A stretch of DNA of 28,261 nucleotides, taken from JBCCFX01 sp039029515 (GTDB lineage Bacteria > Planctomycetota > Phycisphaerae > Phycisphaerales > SM1A02). This document shows positions 1-8,617 of the stretch, piece after piece. The notes under the pieces were generated by a model. It saw nothing but the letters and a program-made list of their open reading frames with translations. It had not been told where the DNA came from and made no database searches. The stretch is taken from positions 1 to 28,261 of the forward strand of contig JBCCFX010000021.1 of assembly GCA_039029515.1 (NCBI GenBank). Direction: 5' to 3'. The translations under genes were made by a program, and so were the position numbers. How positions within the stretch are numbered: the first letter of the stretch is position 1; the number at the start of each line of letters is the position of its first letter.

Positions 1-29
1 CAAACAGACCACGCAATTGTGGGAGTTGT

Positions 30-806
30 TCAAGCTCTGTATCGGCTTTGTCGTCGCCAAAAGAATCCAATCAGGAATGTGGTCACCGCTAGAGAGAAGC
101 CATGTGGTTCGGGCACGGCAGCATCCGAACTGGTGAACCGGGTGCTGTTCCAGTCGTTGAAGTCAGAAACGTCAACGACCTCGTCGCCATTGAAGTTCCC
201 TCGAGTCCAACTCAGCTCGAATTGAAACCGGTTACTGTTCCACACATTGAAATCAGCGACTTCGACAAACCCGTCCAGGTTGGCATCGCCCAATCGGTAA
301 GGTGAACTCAAACCGTTCTCGGATGCCGCCAACGCAAGCCACTGATCTCTGTCGTCGAGATCAATATCACCGTCCGCATCGAGATCGAACTGATCATTCA
401 TCCCCGACACGACTTCGATCATGTCAGCAATAGGGCCTTGGGCAAACATGCTGTCGATATCCGTTCCGTTACACAGTCCATCACCGTCAAAATCGCATTG
501 GATGCTGGTTGGTAGTTCCATTAGGAAGACGTCGTGATGCAACCCATCCAACCCTGGCTGATGTTGAACCCAAGCCACGTGGTTCTCGTAAACAGTGGGC
601 GAGAAAGCGAAGGGCGTGCCGATACCTGTTGACGGAAGTTGCATGGTAAATGAGTCGCCCGTTGCGACGTTGTGACCGTGCATTTCGCCATCCCAGACCC
701 AAACAACCTGGTCGCCCCACACGCCCGGGTCCTCTTCGGCCGTAATTTCGCTGATCCGCGTCGAAGTTCCAGTCGAGATAGGAATTGCGTTACGCGTGAA
801 CGCCAA
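30..806 (-). CDS. C-terminal fragment of a secreted propeller/dockerin-like/PEP-CTERM protein
   Basis: This 258-codon frame looks like the tail of a larger secreted protein. The first 95 or so residues resemble part of a TolB-like beta-propeller (GVWGDQVVWVWDGE, then ENHVAWVQ). Four calcium-loop-like segments follow: CDFDGDGLCNGTDID, FDLDADGDIDLDDRD, GDANLDGFVEVADF and GNFNGDEVVDVSDF. The last two have the spacing of a dockerin type I pair. The C-terminus has VPEP, a hydrophobic stretch (FSLAVTTFLIGFFW) and a basic end (RRQSRYRA), the layout of PEP-CTERM surface-sorting signals. There is no signal peptide and the only start is a TTG at 806, inside the overlapping upstream frame. It is therefore best read as the 3' part of a frameshifted or fused gene joined near 780 to the gene at 521-3241, not as an independent gene. 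Confidence 0.7.
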   Translation of the reverse strand: MAFTRNAIPISTGTSTRISEITAEEDPGVWGDQVVWVWDGEMHGHNVATGDSFTMQLPSTGIGTPFAFSPTVYENHVAWVQHQPGLDGLHHDVFLMELPTSIQCDFDGDGLCNGTDIDSMFAQGPIADMIEVVSGMNDQFDLDADGDIDLDDRDQWLALAASENGLSSPYRLGDANLDGFVEVADFNVWNSNRFQFELSWTRGNFNGDEVVDVSDFNDWNSTRFTSSDAAVPEPHGFSLAVTTFLIGFFWRRQSRYRA

Positions 807-3241
807 GTTGGAGTTGTTTCTCCTACGACAGGGTCAAGCCTGTCCTGGCGTACGATCTGGATAAGATCACCAGCATTGCCAACGTCTGTCGAGTAGAGTT
901 GTTCAAGCGATCCCGAGCCTCCCTGAATGAGGACTTTCCCTGCGTATGTATACGTGGTCTTGTGGATGATCATGTCATCTCGATAGACATGGATGGCGCG
1001 CAGGCGACCCCAGAGCGCCGATTCAACATGAATCGAGCCTTGCATGTAGTAATGAAAATGCACACGGCCTACATTGGTTGTCGTCCCTGCGCCATCGCTG
1101 GATGTTGCGACGAGGTTGATCTGTGACAGGCGATATGTGCCGGTAGAATATGCGTCTACAGGGTAGTCCAGGCTAAACCATCCATATTCATACTCTTGGC
1201 CATTGCCATAGACATCCTTCTTTTGATAGGCCAATCCGACGAGATCAAAATCAGGCTTGTGGTAGTTATCAGAGGCGTTTGGATCGTTTTCATCGTACTC
1301 ATTGGATTCGAGCGATCGGTAGAAGTCCTTGTACCAACCGCCCGGCTCGACGCGACGCCACACTGGCATGTACTTGCCTTCTGAATTGACGACTGATGTC
1401 TTCTGGATGAATTGAGTATTCGGACCAGGGATCTTCTCCTCAATAATCACGTCTCCGGCGGAAGGGTATGTTAATGGCGCACCGCCATCCCCAATTGGGA
1501 CGCGAATCTCGCCGCTCGCATTGCCTTTGATCACTAGCGTTTTATTAGAGCCAGTGCCTTCGATTTCGACATACTCGTGTGTATCGATACTACTGGCTTC
1601 GCCAGCCGAACAAATCGGATCGAATTCGGGGCTGGATGTAATCTGTGTCTCGACGACGAAGTCCATGCCTGGTGCGACGACTGCAACATCGACGTGGCGC
1701 AGCAAGCCTTGGAGAAGCCCCAGTTCCACGGTGTCTTTTTCTGGAGATGGTTTCTCGGGAGTTGGGCATGTTTCGCCAGGATGGTCCTCGGTACCGTCTG
1801 ACGACTTGGGGTCGCAGATGTCGCAACTCAGGTTCTCAGCGAGATCGTCAAGCTCAGTTGACGTGAGCGGCGACGAGCTGAAGATGCCAGTGGTCGTGTC
1901 ATTGAGGCAATACAGCAGATCTTCGCATGCGTCACACCCCTCCAGAAATGTCTCGACGAGTTCAAGTAGCTCTGCGCGATCAGTCGTCTGGTCGTAGTCA
2001 ACGCCGCCATTGCAAACATCTGCGGAGCGTGCGATGTATTCCTTGAGATCCTCGCAATCGATCTCCTCATCACAGTTTAGATCGCACTCTTCTTCGTTGA
2101 CACATGTGTATACATCGTTGGCGTTGCAGCACGCATCGGCCTGGCACTCTGCTTTGACAATGCATGAATCAAGGTTATCTCGATCAGTGTCGGTCAACTG
2201 GCTGCAGAGAAGTGCTTCAGCGCAATTGATGAGGTCTTGAGCGAGCTCTTGTTCTTCTGTGGTCGGTGTGGGGTCTGAGCTGCCGCCACAAACACACGAG
2301 TTGATGAGCTCACAGACGATGCTGAGTACGTCATCCTTGTTGTAGAGTTCTTCTCCACCACGGCAGTTCTGTCGCGTCATTTCCGCCAACAGAAAAAGGT
2401 CTGCGCAATCAGTGTCGCCATCCCCATTTGGATCGCAATCAATGCTGCCATCGCAGCTGTAGAATGAGCCGGTACCGACGCCACCTGTTTCGCAGCAGCA
2501 TCCCATGCAATTCAGGATGTCGTTTTCTTCTTCTGATGTGAGATCCTTGAGGGCGTCAATCTCTTGCTGGCTCGGATTGGATGTGCGGAAATCAGCAAGA
2601 ATCGAGTTGATACATGGGATGATTGAGTCCGGGCCTGTGCCTGTGCACGAGAGCAGGAGGGTTGCAGGTCCGTCCGAGCAATTGCCCTGTGAGGCATTAC
2701 TGACGAAACAACATGCCAGGCCAAGAACTGCCTCACGAGAGAAACAATCTAGGCCGTCAGCCATCGCGAGATACCCACTGAGAAAAGCATCCAGGTCACT
2801 GCAGTCGATGTCTCCGTCATCATCTCGATCGCACTGTACCTCGCCCGAGTAGCACTCGCATGCCTTGAGCATGTAATCGTGATATGCGGATGCGCAATCA
2901 GGTATGCAATTGAGGTTGCAGTCATCCAGGAAGTACTGCGCGATGTCCGGGCCGTCCTCATATGGAGGCAATCCATCCATGTCACCATTCTCGAGGTCAT
3001 AGGCGACGATCCCCGCACAGGGGCTCTCGCACCAGTACTTTTGCACTGGCGTGAGGTTGGTTTGTGGGCACGAGCAAACGCAGATGTCAGAGCCGGGAGG
3101 GGTTCCACCTGGCACGATGTCCGGCAATCCCTCTGAACCGGCCGCCTGCCCAAAACCGGGTTGCACAATCACACATGAGGCAATAGCCAATGCGGTCAGA
3201 AGCATGGAACTGGAAATGCTCGAATTGCGTCGTCGTGTCAT
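521..3241 (-). CDS. secreted Cys-rich EF-loop/Rhs-like protein, truncated by frameshift or fusion
   Basis: I chose the ATG at 3241 because it places a signal peptide at the N-terminus: MTRRR, then a hydrophobic stretch (MLLTALAIASCVIV) and a probable cleavage after GFGQAA. The upstream in-frame TTG at 3319 would bury it. Residues about 45-480 are very Cys-rich and hold three similar modules. Each has a dockerin-like calcium loop bracketed by two cysteines: CDRDDDGDIDC near 137, CDPNGDGDTDC near 269 and CDLNCDEEIDC near 386. Residues about 505-820 resemble the entry and first repeats of Rhs/YD proteins: a VELGLLQG...DVAVVAPGMDFV segment, then HFHYYMQGS, TYTYAGKV and WRSRVTQFL. After about residue 820 the frame becomes low-quality Arg-rich sequence, while the overlapping frame at 30-806 carries propeller and dockerin-like sequence. 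A complete Rhs protein would continue much further. The last 85 or so residues are probably not genuine. The Rhs assignment is moderate, secretion is likely. Confidence 0.72.
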   Translation of the reverse strand: MTRRRNSSISSSMLLTALAIASCVIVQPGFGQAAGSEGLPDIVPGGTPPGSDICVCSCPQTNLTPVQKYWCESPCAGIVAYDLENGDMDGLPPYEDGPDIAQYFLDDCNLNCIPDCASAYHDYMLKACECYSGEVQCDRDDDGDIDCSDLDAFLSGYLAMADGLDCFSREAVLGLACCFVSNASQGNCSDGPATLLLSCTGTGPDSIIPCINSILADFRTSNPSQQEIDALKDLTSEEENDILNCMGCCCETGGVGTGSFYSCDGSIDCDPNGDGDTDCADLFLLAEMTRQNCRGGEELYNKDDVLSIVCELINSCVCGGSSDPTPTTEEQELAQDLINCAEALLCSQLTDTDRDNLDSCIVKAECQADACCNANDVYTCVNEEECDLNCDEEIDCEDLKEYIARSADVCNGGVDYDQTTDRAELLELVETFLEGCDACEDLLYCLNDTTTGIFSSSPLTSTELDDLAENLSCDICDPKSSDGTEDHPGETCPTPEKPSPEKDTVELGLLQGLLRHVDVAVVAPGMDFVVETQITSSPEFDPICSAGEASSIDTHEYVEIEGTGSNKTLVIKGNASGEIRVPIGDGGAPLTYPSAGDVIIEEKIPGPNTQFIQKTSVVNSEGKYMPVWRRVEPGGWYKDFYRSLESNEYDENDPNASDNYHKPDFDLVGLAYQKKDVYGNGQEYEYGWFSLDYPVDAYSTGTYRLSQINLVATSSDGAGTTTNVGRVHFHYYMQGSIHVESALWGRLRAIHVYRDDMIIHKTTYTYAGKVLIQGGSGSLEQLYSTDVGNAGDLIQIVRQDRLDPVVGETTPTWRSRVTQFLSRLELRRGSAKLRPKRTRACGATRLFGSGMAKCTVTTSQRATHLPCNFRQQVSARPSLSRPLFTRTTWLGFNISQGWMGCITTSS

Positions 3242-3547
3242 GTCGTGTGTCCAGAATGAAGCGTGCGCGCACGTGCCGCGCAAACTGTTCGCTGCCCGTT
3301 CGGCCAACAGAGTCGTCAATAGAGAAACGCCGCTCGCACGGAAGTGCGTTGCGGCGTGAGTTCATGATCCTAACTGTTCATCGATCTGCACCCCGCAGAA
3401 TGAAAGAGTTCAGGGGAGTGTGCGCGCAAAGTGTGATGCGCGTCAAGAAAAAAGCTGGGCGATTTGGGAAACGACGTTACACTTTGTTACACCATGCCGC
3501 CGGGGCATGCGCAACGCACACGCAGTTGCCAACATGGAGTATGGCGC
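3242..3547. promoter_or_regulatory. divergent intergenic region with operator-like direct repeat
   Basis: This gap separates the minus-strand Rhs-like gene from the plus-strand secretion operon, so it should hold promoters in both directions. The clearest site is GTTACACTTTGTTACAC at 3476-3492, two perfect GTTACAC copies 10 bp apart (one helical turn), ending 55 bp before the operon's first ATG. Tandem same-strand half-sites with about one-turn spacing are typical of OmpR/PhoB-family response regulators. The site is close to the published RstA and Bacillus PhoP box styles. A Shine-Dalgarno GGAG lies at 3536-3539. I could not pick a convincing -35/-10 pair on either strand. Confidence 0.45.
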
Positions 3548-4228
3548 ATGAACAATGCACGAACGAACACGTTTCAGGTCCTCGCAAGCGCACTTGCATT
3601 GATGTGGTGTCAACATTCGTTTGCCGCCTCAGCGGCGGAAGTCGCAGAGTCAATTGGATTGTCACCTGCTTCGCTTTTGGCGTGTGACGTGTCTCAGTCA
3701 GACGCAACGACGATGCTGCAGGGTATTGAAACTGAAACAGTGCTCGTCGCTGACATGGATGCGAAGGAAGCAGTGATCGTGAATGCTGCAGCAGCATTGG
3801 CGGATGCGCAAGCAGCCTTGAGCGCCGATCCAGGCAATCAGCAGTTGGCGACTGCGGTAACAGCGGCCGAACAGGCAGTCGATGATGCGGAGTCAGCATT
3901 CATTACGGCGCGGTGCCTGCTCTACGACACGGTTCTGGGGCATGTTGGGCCGCAAGTGCTTGTTGATCTTGAGTCCTGGCGAATTGCAGCGGTACATGAT
4001 GTTCCAGATGCCTTTCGGGTCGTGTCACAGACCGACGACGAGTGGCGAGAAGTATCCCGTGCATTGCGCATTGAGGCGAGGTCTCTCCGTCGAGGATTAG
4101 CGGTCGATGCTGCGGTGACAGCAATGCTGGATGCAATCCGCGATGATGCGGCCGTTGTTGCTGCCGGCCAGCGTCTTTCCTCAAGTCTCACGGTGATGAA
4201 TGCACTCTTTGAGCAATTCGATGACTAA
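3548..4228 (+). CDS. secreted coiled-coil protein, first gene of the secretion operon
   Basis: This 226-residue protein belongs to no family I recognise. The ATG at 3548 is preceded by GGAG (3536-3539, spacing 8) and starts a clear signal peptide: MNNARTNTF, a hydrophobic VLASALALMW, and a likely cleavage after HSFAASAA. Upstream in-frame starts would add a long Cys/His-rich tail before it and are less likely. Residues about 60-115 are Ala/Gln/Glu-rich with heptad character (ADAQAALSA, TAAEQAVDDAESAF) and should form a coiled coil. The rest is predicted helical, with an Ala-rich stretch AMLDAIRDDAAVVAA. The next gene starts before this one ends. That overlap, and the short gaps onward to gspD, place it in the type II secretion operon as a likely periplasmic accessory. 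That role is inferred from position only. Confidence 0.75.
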   Translation: MNNARTNTFQVLASALALMWCQHSFAASAAEVAESIGLSPASLLACDVSQSDATTMLQGIETETVLVADMDAKEAVIVNAAAALADAQAALSADPGNQQLATAVTAAEQAVDDAESAFITARCLLYDTVLGHVGPQVLVDLESWRIAAVHDVPDAFRVVSQTDDEWREVSRALRIEARSLRRGLAVDAAVTAMLDAIRDDAAVVAAGQRLSSSLTVMNALFEQFDD

Positions 4229-4844
4229 TCCGTCGGCATCCCGTCGGTTGAGTCTCTTTGGTTGCCGGAAGTTCGGTGCGGCTTTGGTATTGGTGCTTGT
4301 CGCCGTGCTTAATGCGGGCTGCAAATCGGCCCAATCAAGGTCTGGAACACTGGGGCAATCTGCAGACCGAGACACAGATGCTGCGATCAAGCTGACCGCT
4401 GCAGCGAATGAGTTAATGGTTTCGGATGCACACGAGGCTGAGGTCTTGCTCCAGGAAGCGCTTGAAGCCGATCTCTTTCACGGTCCTGCCCACAACAATC
4501 TCGGCGTGCTCTACCTTCAACAGGATCGTCTCTATGAAGCCGCACATGAGTTTGAATGGGCGCGGAAACTCATGCCCGGTCATCCTGATCCACGAATGAA
4601 TCTCGCGCTCACGCTTGAACGTGCGGGCCGGATTGATGAAGCGATCCTGACCTACAAGGCTGGCCTGGAAGTCTACACAGAACACATACCCACGATTCAG
4701 GCCCTGTGTCGTGCACAGGTTCGACACCGGCGAGTCGACTCCATGACTGAGGATCATCTTGAGATGATTGCGCTCGAAGGAGATTCAGCCGAGTGGCGTC
4801 TATGGGCGCGCGAACAGATGGTGAAGCTCGAAGCCACGCGGTAA
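4221..4844 (+). CDS. TPR lipoprotein next to secretin gene
   Basis: A 207-residue protein. The N-terminus has a basic region (SRRLSLFGCRK), a hydrophobic stretch (ALVLVLVAVLNAG) and Cys34, a lipoprotein-type signal. The -3 residue is Asn, so the lipobox is imperfect. Residues about 70-155 hold two to three tetratricopeptide repeats: HNNLGVLYLQQDRLYEAAHE, then MNLALTLERAGRIDEAILTY. I chose ATG 4221, which overlaps the previous gene's stop by 8 bp. An in-frame ATG at 4200 would add seven residues, and neither start has a strong Shine-Dalgarno. The gene ends 15 bp before gspD. TPR lipoproteins such as PilF/PilW act as pilotins for type IV pilus secretins, so a pilotin or assembly role for the GspD secretin is a reasonable inference. 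The TPR call is firm, the function is not. Confidence 0.85.
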   Translation: MTNPSASRRLSLFGCRKFGAALVLVLVAVLNAGCKSAQSRSGTLGQSADRDTDAAIKLTAAANELMVSDAHEAEVLLQEALEADLFHGPAHNNLGVLYLQQDRLYEAAHEFEWARKLMPGHPDPRMNLALTLERAGRIDEAILTYKAGLEVYTEHIPTIQALCRAQVRHRRVDSMTEDHLEMIALEGDSAEWRLWAREQMVKLEATR

Positions 4845-4859
4845 CTGATCGGAGCCACG

Positions 4860-7088
4860 ATGCAGACAACGCGATACAAAGCGGCACCTCGCAGAACCCT
4901 TGTTGCGGTGCATTGGACTGCGTTGTTGATTGTCATGGTTCTCATGACGCCAATTGCTGAAGGCCGCACTGCCTCGCCGCAGGATGATCGGCTTCAGCTC
5001 CAAGGCGAGATCGAGCTTATTCGCCTCGTGGATCTTTGCGCTGAGCTTCTTGATCTCAATATCGAGTACGACCCGAGCGCCTTGCGAGCCAAGCTCACGC
5101 TGCGGCTGGGCGATGGCATCAGCAACGATGAGTTGTGGACGCTTACGAATCGTCTCCTGGCCTCTCGCAACCTGACGTCGATCCGAATGCCGGGCGAGCA
5201 GACGTTGAGCATTGTCCGCACATCAGAAGCGACTGCGCTCTCAGAAGTGTTGTGGGCACCACCGGAACAGCGACCGGCTGGATTCCAGTCTCGAGCTGTT
5301 CAATTGCAGCACTTGAGCGCAAGCGAAGCAACGGAGCAGATCACGCCGCTGCTGTCCAAGAGCGGCAGCTCAGTGCAGTCACTCGGTGAGAATGGTCCGA
5401 TCATCATCAGTGATCTGACACCGCGACTTGAAACCGCGCTTCAATACCTCGAATCGATTGATCGATCAGAGCATGAGCCGATTACCCGCGTCATCGCTGT
5501 GCGAAACCTCAAGGCAACGCAGCTTGCCGCGACGGTGACGGCGACAATGACCGCACGCGGCTCCATGATGCGCGGCGATCTCCAGGGCAAGCTCACCGCG
5601 ACTCCCGACGATCGCAGCATCGTTCTCGTGTGTCCGATTCATGAAGAGCCCGCTTGGCTTGAGTTGATCGAGCGCTTCGATCAGCAGGAAGCGGTGCTCA
5701 TTGAGACGTATACGGTGCCATCATTTGCGCTTGATTCGATCGTTGAATTGCTGGAACAAACGGTCGATCGGGATGCGCCGGGTGGTTCCGGCAACCGCTG
5801 GCGCCTTGTGCGTGATGAACTGACATTCACACTCACAGTCACTGCAACGACCAGCGAGCATGCACAGATCCAATCGGTGCTCGATCGACTGAATAGCGTC
5901 CCCGAGGAAGAGCGGCGACCTATTCGAACGTTTGTCATTCGCAATCGCAGTGTTGTGGATGTGATGGATGTGCTTGACCAGCTCGTTCTTGCCGGAATCG
6001 CAGATGATGGCAACGGGACAACCGGGCGACGCACGGCGCGCGATATTCAAACGACGCCGTTGCAAGGTACTGCAACAGGTTCACTGGCTGACTCGACGTC
6101 GCAAGTCGGCGTGCCGGGAGGCGAGATCGAAATTCAGCCGTCGGGCCAGCGTGTGAGTGGCAATGACCGCGTCACATTAACCGCCGACGAGGGCACGAAT
6201 CGAATCATCGCCATCGGTGATGCGACCGTGTTGGATCAGATCGAAACGCTCATTGAACAGATCGATATCCGGCAGCCACAGGTCATGGTTGAAGTCACCG
6301 TTGCGAGTCTGACAGAAGGCGACACATTCGACCTTGGCGTGGAACTCAACAAGATTGAGATGAGCGGCGGCACGCTTATCGATCTTGCATCGCTTTTTGG
6401 TCTCGGAAGTGATGTCGACACAACCACAGTTCCTGCAGGCGGTGCTGGGTTCAATGGCGTAATCCTGAATCCCGGTGATTTCAGCGTCATTATTCGGGCG
6501 CTGGAGACGATCAATAGCGGTCGAGCCGTCAACCTCCCGAAGCTCCTCGTCAACAACAACGAAGAAGCAGTGCTCAATTCGGTTCAGCAGGAACCGTTTC
6601 TATCCACCAATGCTTCGGACACCGTCGCGACGACTTCATTTGGTGGAACGCAAGATGCCGGGACAACGGTCACGGTCACACCGCAGATCTCCGAAGCTGA
6701 TCATCTCATCCTCGATTACTCAGTCGCGGTGAGCACATTCACCGGCGAATCGTCTGATCCGTCACTTCCGCCGCCGCGGCAGCAGAACACGTTGCAAAGC
6801 GCGGTGACAATTCCGGATGGATACACACTCGTTGTCGGCGGACTCACCGTTGAGAATGCCGGCGAAGCGATCTCACAGGTGCCGATACTCGGCGGCATCC
6901 CGCTCCTTGGCGAGCTGTTCAAAAACCGTTCAAAGTCCAAGAGCCGAACACGGTTCGTGATCTTCATTCGCTGCAACATCATGCGGCATGACAACTTTGA
7001 AGACCTTCTCTATGCAAGTGAACCTGAGCGACTTGAGATGGGCATCGAGTCGGGATGGCCGGAAGTCACGCCGAGAATCATCAAGTAG
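4860..7088 (+). CDS. gspD: type II secretion system secretin GspD
   Basis: This 742-residue protein is the outer-membrane channel of the type II secretion system. The N-terminus has a basic region and a hydrophobic signal (ALLIVMVLMTPIAEG). Residues about 45-120 resemble an N0 domain. Several N1-type modules follow: RAVQLQHLSASEATEQITPL near 145, TRVIAVRNLKATQLAATV near 210 and IRTFVIRNRSVVDVMDVL near 355, each followed by a ring-building TPRLETALQYLESID-like strand and helix. The secretin core starts near 473 (QPQVMVEVTVASL). It contains GRAVNLPKLLVNNNEEA near 554, TVTVTPQIS near 603, and the C-terminal signature GYTLVVGGL...VPILGGIPLLGELF near 654-688. It is slightly longer than typical GspD. 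The ATG at 4860 follows the TPR gene after 15 bp. It is the first canonical gsp gene of the operon, ahead of gspE rather than after gspC as in classical enterobacterial loci. Confidence 0.97.
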   Translation: MQTTRYKAAPRRTLVAVHWTALLIVMVLMTPIAEGRTASPQDDRLQLQGEIELIRLVDLCAELLDLNIEYDPSALRAKLTLRLGDGISNDELWTLTNRLLASRNLTSIRMPGEQTLSIVRTSEATALSEVLWAPPEQRPAGFQSRAVQLQHLSASEATEQITPLLSKSGSSVQSLGENGPIIISDLTPRLETALQYLESIDRSEHEPITRVIAVRNLKATQLAATVTATMTARGSMMRGDLQGKLTATPDDRSIVLVCPIHEEPAWLELIERFDQQEAVLIETYTVPSFALDSIVELLEQTVDRDAPGGSGNRWRLVRDELTFTLTVTATTSEHAQIQSVLDRLNSVPEEERRPIRTFVIRNRSVVDVMDVLDQLVLAGIADDGNGTTGRRTARDIQTTPLQGTATGSLADSTSQVGVPGGEIEIQPSGQRVSGNDRVTLTADEGTNRIIAIGDATVLDQIETLIEQIDIRQPQVMVEVTVASLTEGDTFDLGVELNKIEMSGGTLIDLASLFGLGSDVDTTTVPAGGAGFNGVILNPGDFSVIIRALETINSGRAVNLPKLLVNNNEEAVLNSVQQEPFLSTNASDTVATTSFGGTQDAGTTVTVTPQISEADHLILDYSVAVSTFTGESSDPSLPPPRQQNTLQSAVTIPDGYTLVVGGLTVENAGEAISQVPILGGIPLLGELFKNRSKSKSRTRFVIFIRCNIMRHDNFEDLLYASEPERLEMGIESGWPEVTPRIIK

Positions 7089-7105
7089 TCCAGAGCACGT
7101 GCGCT

Positions 7106-8617
7106 ATGCCATCGATCACCAGCCAGACCGACGAATCGCGCAAGCTCGCAGCTGATCATGCACCGAGCGATCGGTTTCTGGAGTCGATCTCGCGCGACTT
7201 TGCGCGCGAGCATCTCGTGCTGTCGGCGGGCACTACTGATAACGTTGAAGTGCTGCACATTGCCCACGACACGCCGAAATGCGTTCCCTTCAATGTCGGC
7301 GTGCGCTTGGGTGCTGATATTGAAGCGATCGTCATCGATGCTGAGCGCCTCGCCGCGCGAATTGACCTGGCGTATAAGGACATCAGCTCACCTGACATCG
7401 ATAGTGTGGCACCTCAAGATCACGATGGCGACTCGATTGACGATCTGATTCGCGATGCTGACCGAGATCTGCTCACAACCTCTGGCAAGGGCCCGGTGAT
7501 TCGGCTTGTCGATGCTGTCCTGTTCGATGCTCTGCGTCAGCGTGCGAGCGATGTCCACGTGCAACCGCTCGAAAGTCGCACCCTCGTTCGGTATCGCCTC
7601 GACGGCGTCCTGCGTACGGTGCGTGAGATTCCTGATCGACTTGCGCTGCCGGTCACCAGCCGCATCAAAGTGATGGGCAAGATGGATATCGCCGAACGCC
7701 GCATCCCGCAGGACGGTCGCGCGACGGTCACGATTGGCCGCCCGGTCGACGTCAGCGATGCACCGAGCGGCCGCGCGATCGACCTCCGCATCAGCACGAT
7801 TCCCACGAAGTTCGGCGAGCGCTGCGTGATTCGGCTCCTCGACAATACATCGCAACTGGCGACGTTCGATGACCTTGGGATGCCGGCCGATACCGCCGAA
7901 CGGTTCCTTGAACACGCGCAGCGCAGTCACGGCATGATTCTATTGACCGGCCCAACCGGCTCGGGCAAGACGACAACGCTGTATGCGACGCTTCGGCGCG
8001 TCGGTTCAGATTCGCTCAACGTGCTCACGATTGAAGATCCGATCGAGTACGACCTGTCATCGTTCGGCCTCGCCGTCAGTCAGTCGCAGGTCAATGACAA
8101 GAAAGGCGTGACGTTCGCGACGGGGCTGCGCCACATTCTCCGCCAGGATCCTGATGTCGTGATGGTCGGCGAAATCCGCGACGCTGAGACAGCGCGCACG
8201 GCAATTCAAGCAAGTCTCACTGGCCACCTCGTCCTGTCGACGCTCCATACGAATGACTCAGCGAGTGCGATCACGAGATTGGTCGATCTCGGGGTCGAGC
8301 CGTATCTCGTCGGTTCATCGCTTGTCGCTGCAATGGCGCAGCGACTTGTACGCCGAACACACGCTGCATGCGATGGCATTGGATGCGCAGCTTGCTTCGA
8401 GACTGGATACCAGGGACGCATTGGACTCTTCGAACTGCTTTCCGTTGATGAGCAGATCAGGCAACTCATCGTGGACGGTGTCCCAGTCAGCCAGATCCGC
8501 GATGCCGCCCGATCAGCCGGCATGCGCACGCTTGGTGAAGAAGGTGCCATTCGAGTCGAGCGAAGAGAGACAACACGACTCGAACTGCAGCGCGTTGTTG
8601 AAGGACTGGAATCATGA
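7106..8617 (+). CDS. gspE: type II secretion ATPase GspE
   Basis: A 503-residue cytoplasmic AAA-type ATPase that powers pseudopilus assembly. The ATG at 7106 lies 17 bp after gspD's stop. An upstream in-frame start at 7055 would overlap gspD and give no recognisable sequence. After a divergent N-terminal domain, the core has ASDVHVQPLE (Asp/His box start), Walker A GPTGSGKTTT near 282-291, the Asp box near LTIEDPIEY, Walker B DPDVVMVGEIRD near 349-360 and the His box STLHTNDS near 378-385. The four-Cys zinc loop usual in GspE (two CxxC pairs) is reduced here to CDGIGCAAC, three cysteines in nine residues, with no second pair. Zinc binding may therefore be altered. The end overlaps gspF by ATGA, indicating translational coupling. 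Confidence 0.97.
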   Translation: MPSITSQTDESRKLAADHAPSDRFLESISRDFAREHLVLSAGTTDNVEVLHIAHDTPKCVPFNVGVRLGADIEAIVIDAERLAARIDLAYKDISSPDIDSVAPQDHDGDSIDDLIRDADRDLLTTSGKGPVIRLVDAVLFDALRQRASDVHVQPLESRTLVRYRLDGVLRTVREIPDRLALPVTSRIKVMGKMDIAERRIPQDGRATVTIGRPVDVSDAPSGRAIDLRISTIPTKFGERCVIRLLDNTSQLATFDDLGMPADTAERFLEHAQRSHGMILLTGPTGSGKTTTLYATLRRVGSDSLNVLTIEDPIEYDLSSFGLAVSQSQVNDKKGVTFATGLRHILRQDPDVVMVGEIRDAETARTAIQASLTGHLVLSTLHTNDSASAITRLVDLGVEPYLVGSSLVAAMAQRLVRRTHAACDGIGCAACFETGYQGRIGLFELLSVDEQIRQLIVDGVPVSQIRDAARSAGMRTLGEEGAIRVERRETTRLELQRVVEGLES

